Assembly: GCA_963974345.1 (NCBI GenBank)
Contig: CAXBBW010000005.1
Span: 124,001 to 188,000 of the forward strand
Length of the DNA stretch: 64,000 nucleotides
Reading direction: 5' to 3'
Source: RHLJ01 sp963974345
GTDB lineage: Bacteria > Bacteroidota > Rhodothermia > Balneolales > Balneolaceae
A model generated the notes under the pieces. That model searched no databases. It was not told where the DNA came from and saw only the letters and a program-made list of their open reading frames with translations. The first letter of the stretch is position 1. Each line of letters opens with the position of its first letter. This document shows, piece by piece, positions 1-6,969 of the stretch. Position numbers and translations under genes: made by a program.

Positions 1-584
1 AACTTTCTTTGGATTGTTTTTTGTGAAACCTGTAATTCTTTAGAAATTTTTCTTAGATGGGTTTGTCCTTTTGAGTGATTTATTTTTTGGAGCAAATAGT
101 TGAAAAAAGGATCTGATTTCTTATTCAATTCTAAAAGTCTGACTGAAAAAAACTCTTCTAGTAATTGTACTTTCTCAAATTCGGAATTCTTGCTAGTAAT
201 TTGTTCCTGAATTTGAATAATCCTCTTCCCAAATAAAAGTTCTGCGTTAATAGATTCGTTGACAGTATCAATGACATTTTCATTAATAAAAGGATAGATA
301 CCATGAGGTTTAAACCGAATAGATAATAGAGGTTTCCCAACTACTTTTACCTGCTGAGGTTTAGTTTTTAATCCTGTAAGGTGGCTCCTGATTTTAATTT
401 TTTTTTCATTTGAACTTCTTTCAAATGAATTGTTAGTCAAAACCAACTCAACAGTATTATCTGGTACTACTAAATGTGTTCTACCACTGTTCTCTTCAAG
501 TTGAGTAAAATCTTCGAACCATACACATTCTATGTAGTTTTGTAGGGGTTCAGCTAGTTTATATTCACGAAAATACTTTGTCAT
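1..584 (-). CDS. AraC-type transcriptional regulator, 3' part cut by the left edge
   Basis: The frame stays open from an ATG at 584 to the left edge of the window, giving about 194 residues. It starts MTKYFREYKLAEPLQNYIEC, the look of the DUF6597-type sensor domain placed in front of AraC helix-turn-helix domains. Near the edge LRKISKELQVSQKTIQRKF matches the first helix-turn-helix of an AraC domain, so the second recognition helix lies outside the window. This is probably a soluble DNA-binding regulator; its ligand cannot be told. The gene stands alone, and the next gene downstream in transcription is not visible. The family is fairly sure, the target unknown. Confidence 0.75.
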   Translation of the reverse strand, partial: MTKYFREYKLAEPLQNYIECVWFEDFTQLEENSGRTHLVVPDNTVELVLTNNSFERSSNEKKIKIRSHLTGLKTKPQQVKVVGKPLLSIRFKPHGIYPFINENVIDTVNESINAELLFGKRIIQIQEQITSKNSEFEKVQLLEEFFSVRLLELNKKSDPFFNYLLQKINHSKGQTHLRKISKELQVSQKTIQRK

Positions 585-623
585 AGGTGAACAGCTACGG
601 GATTAAAGTCACATTGTTTACTA

Positions 624-737
624 TTATCTCAATAACCAATGAATACTTTCTTTAATATTATCATCCAGCGCTTTCTGAATTTCTTTGAAGTTAGTTTTTA
701 AGACATATTTTTCGAAAGTATTCAATAAATTTTCAAA
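624..737 (-). pseudogene. Decayed C-terminal fragment related to the 260-aa protein at 1908-2690
   Basis: After the stop of the 173-residue gene, a different minus-strand frame reads on to a TAA at 624-626 and ends EIQKALDDNIKESIHWLLR. This resembles the last residues of the protein encoded at 1908-2690 (ETVKALDTYIEKSIEWFLAQ), and the DNA aligns nearly without gaps over about 60 bases. The frame is closed upstream by a stop near 770, so no complete gene remains. I read it as the tail of a lost paralogue. The similarity is short and was judged by eye. Confidence 0.45.
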
Positions 738-1254
738 TAGTCTCAATTCTTTCCCCAAAACATTCTTCTAAAAATTTATGCAGATATACCATCTGTTTAT
801 GACCGAACTTTTGACCTATATATGCTACCAGATATAAAGAAAGGAAAAGTAGAATGAGAGCTGGAACCGACCAAAAAATCAAGCTTTCGTGCCCTAATGA
901 CCAGTATGACAAACTTATCATTATTGCGATCATTGTTATAAATCCAATAAAGGAATAGAAAAACATAAACATCGTCCAAACGGAAGGTTTTGGACCATAC
1001 AAACCTCGAATTAAACTACCTGACTCTGTTTCCTCTATGCTAAGTGTTAATTGTGGAGACCAGAAATGTTGATCTTTTTGTAAAGGATAGAAAGTAGCAT
1101 AACCGGGTAGAATCTGCCCTTCAAACTTATCACTAGTAATAGAAAGTCGTTCCTTTATTACTTCTAGGAATTGTTCAGAGTTTAATTCAGATTCAAACCT
1201 AACTCTTGGTCTGATTCTTCTAAATTTTATATGATCGATTGAATTTTCGCTCAT
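733..1254 (-). CDS. Conserved two-TM membrane protein, function unknown
   Basis: The 173-residue protein has a soluble N-terminal half (about 1-92) with charged and aromatic segments such as FWSPQLTLSIEE and GLYGPKPSVWTM, then two hydrophobic helices (about 93-115 and 125-146), then a basic and amphipathic tail. This arrangement is common in a widespread uncharacterised Bacteroidota family, which is sometimes mislabelled as GTP-binding. No nucleotide-binding motif is visible here. It probably sits in the inner membrane. It is monocistronic and lies between decayed sequence on both sides. Confidence 0.7.
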   Translation of the reverse strand: MSENSIDHIKFRRIRPRVRFESELNSEQFLEVIKERLSITSDKFEGQILPGYATFYPLQKDQHFWSPQLTLSIEETESGSLIRGLYGPKPSVWTMFMFFYSFIGFITMIAIMISLSYWSLGHESLIFWSVPALILLFLSLYLVAYIGQKFGHKQMVYLHKFLEECFGERIETI

Positions 1255-1907
1255 TGTTTAAACAGTGATTGTTGATTCAACGAACGTACATGATTTCATT
1301 TAAAAAGGAAAGCTTACTCCATCTGAGAGGAATGACTAGTTGATTTAGATAAGAACTAGATCATAGTTGGTTCCAATTCAGATGCTGAATCAAATCATCC
1401 GAATTTATTTTGGGATCTTATGCAATGGCTTTGTTTTTTCAAGTTAAAATTCTTTTCTAAATCCTTAAACGAGTTCAAGATTGTAGATTTTACGTAATTC
1501 GTTTACAAAATTTGGGAACTGATTAGTTTTAGCTTTTCCCAAATCCTAATTAGGGTCATCCTTAGGATACCTCCGAGGGACCTTGGCGAGATGACGCGTC
1601 ATCGCCATGAAATTATCTAGTTTCCAGAACAAAGGATTCCTTTAGTTATAATAGTGCTCTATCAACCATCTCTCTAAATGGTTACCCCTGTGTATAAGGT
1701 GTTTTGACTGGATTTGTCATTGGGTTGACATAAAATTCTTTCATGGTAGAGTTAGACCTGTGTAAGAGAGGATCCTTACAAAAAAATGAATTAAGAGGAA
1801 AAACGATGCACTCATCCGACAAGGTTCTTCGCTTTCACTCAGAATGACCTAAAAAGAAAACTGTCACCGAATTACCTAACATCTACAAGGATGACGTCAA
1901 GAAAAAA
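1255..1907. other. 653-bp gene-free stretch with palindromes and worn dispersed-repeat sequence
   Basis: No frame here gives a convincing protein. Visible structure includes a near-perfect palindrome at 1584-1607 next to a CCTCCGAGG palindrome, and at about 1819-1849 a segment reading TTCTTCGCTTTCACTCAGAA followed by TGAC. The latter resembles the short dispersed repeat often scattered between genes in this group. The stretch looks like eroded sequence rather than a regulatory region. Confidence 0.5.
1584..1607. repeat. 24-bp palindrome
   Basis: The arms TGGCGA and TCGCCA enclose a perfect 10-bp palindrome TGACGCGTCA, with an extra GA on one side. It is more GC-rich than its surroundings and is followed by no T-run. 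It could be the core of a worn repeat element or a dyad binding site; nothing nearby tells which. Confidence 0.4.
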
Positions 1908-2690
1908 TCACTGCGCCAGAAACCATTCGATACTTTTTTCGATGTATGTATCTAGCGCTTTTACGGTTTCTTCGAATTCTGTAATTGGAAGAATTGCCCC
2001 TTTGAATCCTTCGGTAATCTCCCATTTTCCCGAAGTAAGCTCAGGAACTTTTGAATAATCAAAACTTCCTTCTTTCGGATAGCCCGACATATAAAAATAA
2101 GGCGTCTCCATAAGTTCATCTTCCATTGCTAATCCAAAACCAATTCCCAGATCGCCTGAAGCAGAAATATAAACCCCAGTATCGAAATGATGTGGCCATA
2201 TTCTAATAGCACTTTCTACATCTAAAATGCTACATACTTTTTCACAAGCCTCAATCCCTAATGAGCGCCATTGCATCCATTCGTCTAACATATGCCTGTT
2301 TATCATCTGGAAGGGTTGTCCGATAAAACTGTATTCGGGAATCTCATAATGCATCGGTTCTGAAAATCCTTTTGGATTCAATCCAGCTTCAAGTATTCCT
2401 TTTTCAAGTTGTTTTTCTACCTCACTCTGAAGTTTCTTAACACATGAAACTGTTTGAAATGATTCTTCTTTAGCATCTACCCAAAGCATACAGAAATCGG
2501 TGATTCTAAGAACTAATTTCACTTTTCCTTTTGGGGATTCAATCCAGTGAGTTTCAATCCATTTCTTCTTAGGGTTGAACGATAAATTAGTATGACTATC
2601 ATCTTCTTTTTTTGGTATGAAAGTCCGCCCAGCTTTTGCCAATATTTGAGACAAATAATGAATGCGCTTGTCTGTTTGTGTATAAACCAT
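1908..2690 (-). CDS. Conserved hypothetical protein, 260 aa
   Basis: I do not recognise a named domain. The protein has no signal peptide or membrane helix and is rich in aromatic residues, with a distinctive conserved-looking block SAIRIWPHHFDTGVYI followed by a GLGIGFGLAMED-like glycine stretch and a YFYMSGYP segment. It is probably cytoplasmic. Its start ATG overlaps the TAA of a short upstream frame (TAATG at the junction), which suggests translational coupling. A decayed fragment resembling its C terminus lies at 624-737, so the family seems to have been duplicated locally. Confidence 0.65.
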   Translation of the reverse strand: MVYTQTDKRIHYLSQILAKAGRTFIPKKEDDSHTNLSFNPKKKWIETHWIESPKGKVKLVLRITDFCMLWVDAKEESFQTVSCVKKLQSEVEKQLEKGILEAGLNPKGFSEPMHYEIPEYSFIGQPFQMINRHMLDEWMQWRSLGIEACEKVCSILDVESAIRIWPHHFDTGVYISASGDLGIGFGLAMEDELMETPYFYMSGYPKEGSFDYSKVPELTSGKWEITEGFKGAILPITEFEETVKALDTYIEKSIEWFLAQ

Positions 2691-2924
2691 TAATTCATTT
2701 TCCTTTTAATACTGTCTAAATTTATATTCAAAACCTTCCATCCGTTTTGATAGGAAGACATCCCTAAAACAGTAATTGTTTCTGCTACATAAGGTAGCAC
2801 TTCTTTATTGATTTCGCCCTTCTTTCCCATATTTAATTACAACAAGATCTAATCCGTTTACCAATTTATGCAAAGGATCTTTTTCTTCAAGACCATCAAA
2901 GTCACACAGTTTTAATTCTTTCAT
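2688..2924 (-). pseudogene. Rieske-like N-terminal fragment joined by a frame change to a short coupled ORF
   Basis: From an ATG at 2924 a 39-codon frame runs to a stop at 2805. It begins MKELKLCDFDGLEEKDPLHK and continues LVNGLDLVVIKYGKE, like the start of a Rieske [2Fe-2S] domain, but stops before any Cys-X-His ligand motif. In a neighbouring frame another 46 codons begin MGKKGEINKEVLPYV, end in NLDSIKRKMN, and overlap the next gene's start (TAATG). Either a frameshift split one gene or two remnants were joined. The Rieske reading is tentative because the cluster ligands are absent. Confidence 0.35.
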
Positions 2925-3063
2925 CTATGCCAATTTGTTTTAAAATAATATCTCATCAATAAAGGAAAAAAGAATCTCAATATCTGTAACGAAAGTGTCA
3001 CCTAAACTTTTTATGAGAAAACTTCTCAATTGATAGTTTGCTGAGTTGTTTTCATCTTTGGGC

Positions 3064-3909
3064 ATGAAAAATAAAACCCTATTCTTTTCGATAATTTTTT
3101 TACCCATATTAATTTCATTCTGTGATCAACCTCAAAAAGAAGATCCTTCAAATAAATGGGCTGATGCTCCATTAATCTGGAGTGATGAATTCGATGGTTC
3201 AGAAATCGATACCTCTAAATGGTACTTTGAAACTGGAGCTCGTGGTTGGGGGAACAACGAATGGCAAGATTATAAACCATATGAAGCTGGAAATGCTACG
3301 GTTGAAGATGGAATTCTTAGTATTACAGCTAAATTAGTTGGGGAAGGTCAAAGCGTTGGTGATTATACTTCAGCTCGTATGAATAGCAAGAAATCCTTCC
3401 TTTATGGAAGAATGGAAGTACGAGCTAAAATGCCTGAATATAAAGGTCCAGGATTATGGCCTGCACTTTGGATGCTAGGCGATACTTTGAGAAATGGAGG
3501 TGGATGGCCTAGGTCTGGTGAAATTGATATTCTAGAATATATAAGTTCAAAACCTGATTCTATTGTAGTGACCATTCATACAACTGCTAATAATCATAGA
3601 GATGGAACTCAAGTAAGCTCAGAATTTGTTTACCTGCCTACAGTGGAAGAAGAATTTCATAATTATGGAATTCTTTTAGAAGAAGAAGTTCTACACTTTT
3701 ATCTTGATGAAATAGATAACATCTTACTTACGTTTGAAAGACCAGATGAATACAATCAAGAAAACTGGCCATTTGATAAACCATTTTATTTTTTATTAAA
3801 CATGGCAGTTGGTGGCGACTTTGGAGGGATGAAAGGAGTTGATGATTCCATCTTCCCATCCACTATGCTAGTAGATTACGTACGTGTATGGCAACTGAAA
3901 GAAAATTAA
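3064..3909 (+). CDS. GH16 family endo-beta-glucanase (laminarinase-like), exported
   Basis: Family 16 glycoside hydrolase, predicted to cut beta-1,3(/1,4)-glucans such as laminarin. I use the ATG at 3064 because it opens a clean signal peptide (MKNKTLFFSIIFLPILISFC); a TTG 18 bases upstream only adds a tail. Cys20 may be lipidated, although Phe at -1 is unusual for a lipobox. The catalytic block GEIDILEY gives Glu153 (nucleophile), Asp155 and Glu158 (acid/base), and the beta-sandwich signatures LWPALWMLGD and NMAVGGDFGG are present. Its stop is two bases before the start of a second GH16 gene, so the two form a tandem operon. Confidence 0.9.
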   Translation: MKNKTLFFSIIFLPILISFCDQPQKEDPSNKWADAPLIWSDEFDGSEIDTSKWYFETGARGWGNNEWQDYKPYEAGNATVEDGILSITAKLVGEGQSVGDYTSARMNSKKSFLYGRMEVRAKMPEYKGPGLWPALWMLGDTLRNGGGWPRSGEIDILEYISSKPDSIVVTIHTTANNHRDGTQVSSEFVYLPTVEEEFHNYGILLEEEVLHFYLDEIDNILLTFERPDEYNQENWPFDKPFYFLLNMAVGGDFGGMKGVDDSIFPSTMLVDYVRVWQLKEN

Positions 3910-3911
3910 CC

Positions 3912-4733
3912 ATGAATAAATTACTATTACTATTTCTCCCCTTTTTAATACTTAGCTGTAAAGATCCTGCTGGAAGCGATGATCCTGAACCTGATCTAAC
4001 CGGATTAATTTGGAGCGACGAATTTAATGGAACTGACTGGCGTGATAATTGGTACCCAGAACTTGGAGATAATGGTTGGGGAAATAATGAACTCCAGAAT
4101 TATACAGCAAGTAGCAATAATATTGTAATCACCGACAGTACTCTTCAAATTATAGCTAGAAAAGTCGGAGATAATAAAAGGGCAGGCGATTATACTTCTG
4201 CACGGTTACTTTCAAAAGAAGCTTGGAGCTATGGAAGAATGGAAATACGTGCTAAAATTCCAGAATTAAAAGGCAATGGGTTATGGCCTGCTATTTGGAT
4301 GTTAGGCGACGGTATTAGAAATGGTGTGAGTTGGCCAGAAGCTGGTGAAATAGATATTATGGAGTATGTGAGTTATGCACCAAATCAATTTTATGCTACG
4401 GTTCATACAGGAGCATTTAATCATAGAATAGGAACTCAAAAAGGTTCCGGTCCAATATCGATGCCCGACATTGAGGAGGAATTCAATATATTTGGGATTA
4501 TATGGACTGAAAATTACATCAAATTTTATGCCGACGATAAAGACAACATCGTATTTAGATTTAATAAACTTTCAGATGCTACGAACGATGAATGGCCTTT
4601 TGATAATCCACACTTCTTCTTACTGAATATGGCAGTAGGTGGCGACTGGGGCGGTGCCAATGGATTAGATGATGACAACTTTCCTGCTGTATTCGAAATC
4701 GATTACGTTCGAATTTTCGAGCTTGAGGAGTAA
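3912..4733 (+). CDS. GH16 family endo-beta-glucanase lipoprotein, second tandem copy
   Basis: Second GH16 enzyme, clearly related to its neighbour along its length. The ATG at 3912 is preferred over an upstream in-frame ATG at 3888 because it gives a good lipoprotein signal (MNKLLLLFLPFLILSC, Cys16). The catalytic residues are Glu146, Asp148 and Glu151 in GEIDIMEY, and the C-terminal NMAVGGDWGG strand is present. It is probably anchored in the outer membrane or on the cell surface. The copies differ around the active-site cleft and in the linker after the lipobox, so the pair may cover different chain lengths or linkages. No SusC/SusD pair lies beside them. Confidence 0.9.
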   Translation: MNKLLLLFLPFLILSCKDPAGSDDPEPDLTGLIWSDEFNGTDWRDNWYPELGDNGWGNNELQNYTASSNNIVITDSTLQIIARKVGDNKRAGDYTSARLLSKEAWSYGRMEIRAKIPELKGNGLWPAIWMLGDGIRNGVSWPEAGEIDIMEYVSYAPNQFYATVHTGAFNHRIGTQKGSGPISMPDIEEEFNIFGIIWTENYIKFYADDKDNIVFRFNKLSDATNDEWPFDNPHFFLLNMAVGGDWGGANGLDDDNFPAVFEIDYVRIFELEE

Positions 4734-4745
4734 TTCACTAATTTT

Positions 4746-4772
4746 AAAGCAGAAGATTAGTTCTTCTGCTTT
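4746..4772. terminator. Bidirectional terminator hairpin between convergent genes
   Basis: A perfect 10-bp stem (AAAGCAGAAG / CTTCTGCTTT) with a 7-nt loop lies between the GH16 gene and the convergent Hint-domain gene, whose stop codon sits in the loop. On the minus strand the stem is followed by TTTAAAATT. Confidence 0.7.
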
Positions 4773-5758
4773 ACCATTACTCCATTCATTATTAAGGTAG
4801 TTCCCTCACTAGCTTCAATACTATAAACTGGTTGAACTCCTTCAACAATTTCTTTCGTAGAGTATACTGTGTAAGTATCGTATTTCTTAGCCATTTGATT
4901 CCAGCTTAAAATCACTTCCCCCACGTTCACTTCACCAATTTCTATATTCCCTGATTGTGTTAGCATCGGGTGATTTGGAGTCGCTTTTAGTTCTTTTACA
5001 GATAGATTAATCTCTACAAAAGACTCTGATTCAAACCGATCTTCTTTAAGCAAAGTAAGTACAGTTATAGCATAGTTTTCTGGAGCATGGGAAACTAACT
5101 TATTCACCTCAACGATTTTACTTTCTCTAGTTTCGGGGTCAATAGTAATTACTTTATCTCCCATTTTCACTTCTCTTAGTAATTTTGAACTTCCATCCGC
5201 GAGCGATACTAGCTGATCACCTGGAAAGCAGATATCTGAACCATAAGTCGCATGTTCATCTGATATTTCACCTTCACTATTATTTTTAAACATCTGAAAA
5301 GAAAACTCTCTTGATAAGACATAAGAAAGCTTCAATACAAAGTTAGCTTCTTCTTTATCAATCGCGTGAATATCTTCGAAGTACATTTCCCAAACCTCTC
5401 CTGAGGCTGTGAAATTTGGAACTAGAGCATTGTATAAAGTCCCAATTTCATTGGTATAAAATACCATTACTCCTAAGTCCATTAAGCCTTCTCGGACAAT
5501 GAGTTTGTACAAATCTACTCTTTTTTTTAAGCCATCATCTCCAGTTATATAAATTGGCTTTCTAAGCTCATATCGATCTAGAATATATTTATTCTCGAAC
5601 TTTACATAAGTTTCATTATCCAAGTCTTCAATGACGAAGGTTTTAGCTAAATTATACTCCTCAATTGTGATGGGACGTGAATCTTCTTGTCCAAATACTG
5701 AATAAGATGTTACTAGACTTATTAGTGAAAATAGAAGTAAGGTTTTTAATACGCGCAT
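4757..5758 (-). CDS. Exported protein with C-terminal Hint (intein/hedgehog-like) domain
   Basis: A signal peptide (about 1-24, ending near SVFGQ) leads into a unique region of about 150 residues rich in acidic and aromatic residues, then a Hint domain from Cys177 to the end. Hint features are CFPGDQLVSLADG at the N-terminal splice-like block, the TPNH motif (Thr260 to His263) and a MNGVMVKQKN C terminus. Cys177 plus TxxH is the set needed for an N-S acyl shift, so self-cleavage or attachment chemistry is possible. The His-Asn pair and downstream extein of true inteins are absent. Hedgehog-like or polymorphic-secretion use is possible; the substrate is unknown. Confidence 0.8.
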   Translation of the reverse strand: MRVLKTLLLFSLISLVTSYSVFGQEDSRPITIEEYNLAKTFVIEDLDNETYVKFENKYILDRYELRKPIYITGDDGLKKRVDLYKLIVREGLMDLGVMVFYTNEIGTLYNALVPNFTASGEVWEMYFEDIHAIDKEEANFVLKLSYVLSREFSFQMFKNNSEGEISDEHATYGSDICFPGDQLVSLADGSSKLLREVKMGDKVITIDPETRESKIVEVNKLVSHAPENYAITVLTLLKEDRFESESFVEINLSVKELKATPNHPMLTQSGNIEIGEVNVGEVILSWNQMAKKYDTYTVYSTKEIVEGVQPVYSIEASEGTTLIMNGVMVKQKN

Positions 5759-5764
5759 AAGTAA

Positions 5765-6952
5765 TTAAGATATTTGTTGAAATGCTTTTGCAAAAGCTTC
5801 CATTTGAGGCATAGTTCCAATACTTACTCGGCACCATTGTTTATCATTAAACTGCCAATTCCGAACTGCAACTCCACGTTTTCCCATCTCCTGAGAAAAT
5901 CTTGGACCTTTCATATTTAAAGGGAACATTACAAAATTAGCAGAAGATGGTATATAAGAATATCCTTCTGCTTCAAGTACTTTGTATAAGTATTCTTTGC
6001 TTTCAAAGGTTTTAGTTTTAGCAGAATTAAGAAACTCCATATCTAAGTATGCCGCATCTGCAGCTGCAATTGTTGGTCCAGTAATCCCCATAAAACCACG
6101 GCAATTATTGTACAAAATCTCGATGTTCTCTTTGCTTGCTATGGCATAGCCCATTCGTAACCCAGCAAATCCATATAATTTTGAAAAAGTACGTGCAACG
6201 ATTACATCATATCCTTCCCCTACTAAACTTATCATACTTGCTGTGTCAGGGTCATCTAAATACTCAATGTATGCCTCATCGATAAATACTGTAGCTTTTT
6301 TAGACACTCTTTTACAAAACGATTTTAGCTCTTCAGTTTCTAAGATTGTTGCTGTAGGATTATTCGGATTTACCAAATACACTAATTTTGTGTTTTCATC
6401 GATCTTGGCTTCCATCGCTTTTAAGTCAAGCTTATATTCGGATGTTAGAGGTACCCAGCGCACTTCTGCGCCTAATTCTTCTGCAAAAGACGGCATATCG
6501 GAATAACTTGGATCACCCGAAATAATATTTCCACCCATTTTGGTATAATAAATTCCACAGGCTGTCAGTACATCTGATGATCCTGCAGTCATCAAAACAT
6601 TTTCTACTTTTACATTCTCTTGGTACGCAATTCGATCGACAAAAGCCTCACCTTCTCTAAATGAATACTGATAACCTTTTTCTAATGCCTTTATAAAAGC
6701 TTCTTTTGCTTTTGGAGATGGTCCAAATGGGTTTTCGTTAGCCATAAGCCTTATTATTTTAGGCTCGTCTATTGGAAGAGTTTTTAAAAAGTCCTGATCA
6801 GAAACAAATTTCCGTGATGACTTTAGGTTTCTCTTTATCTCTTCAATATTTCGCTCTTTTGGAGCAAAGCCTAAAGTAGCCATGGAAATACCACCTGCCA
6901 GTAAAGCTCCTCCTGATTTTATCCACTCTTTTCTATTCATGATAGATCCCAT
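5765..6952 (-). CDS. Exported class I/II PLP aminotransferase, HisC-like
   Basis: The fold-type I aminotransferase most resembles histidinol-phosphate aminotransferase. Visible residues are LMANENPFGPSP near the start of the domain, NPNNPT (about 195-200), DEAY (225-228) and the PLP lysine Lys258 in ARTFSKLYGFAGLRMG. Unlike cytoplasmic HisC it carries an N-terminal export-type leader (MNRKEWIKSGGALLAGG) shaped like a Tat signal but with Arg-Lys instead of Arg-Arg. It is followed 17 bases from a flavin amine oxidase with the same kind of leader, and the pair probably acts on the same amino acid or amine outside the cytoplasm. ATGs at 6952 and 6940 are both possible; AAAGGG upstream favours 6952. 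Confidence 0.85.
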   Translation of the reverse strand: MGSIMNRKEWIKSGGALLAGGISMATLGFAPKERNIEEIKRNLKSSRKFVSDQDFLKTLPIDEPKIIRLMANENPFGPSPKAKEAFIKALEKGYQYSFREGEAFVDRIAYQENVKVENVLMTAGSSDVLTACGIYYTKMGGNIISGDPSYSDMPSFAEELGAEVRWVPLTSEYKLDLKAMEAKIDENTKLVYLVNPNNPTATILETEELKSFCKRVSKKATVFIDEAYIEYLDDPDTASMISLVGEGYDVIVARTFSKLYGFAGLRMGYAIASKENIEILYNNCRGFMGITGPTIAAADAAYLDMEFLNSAKTKTFESKEYLYKVLEAEGYSYIPSSANFVMFPLNMKGPRFSQEMGKRGVAVRNWQFNDKQWCRVSIGTMPQMEAFAKAFQQIS

Positions 6953-6969
6953 ATTATTACCCTTTAATA

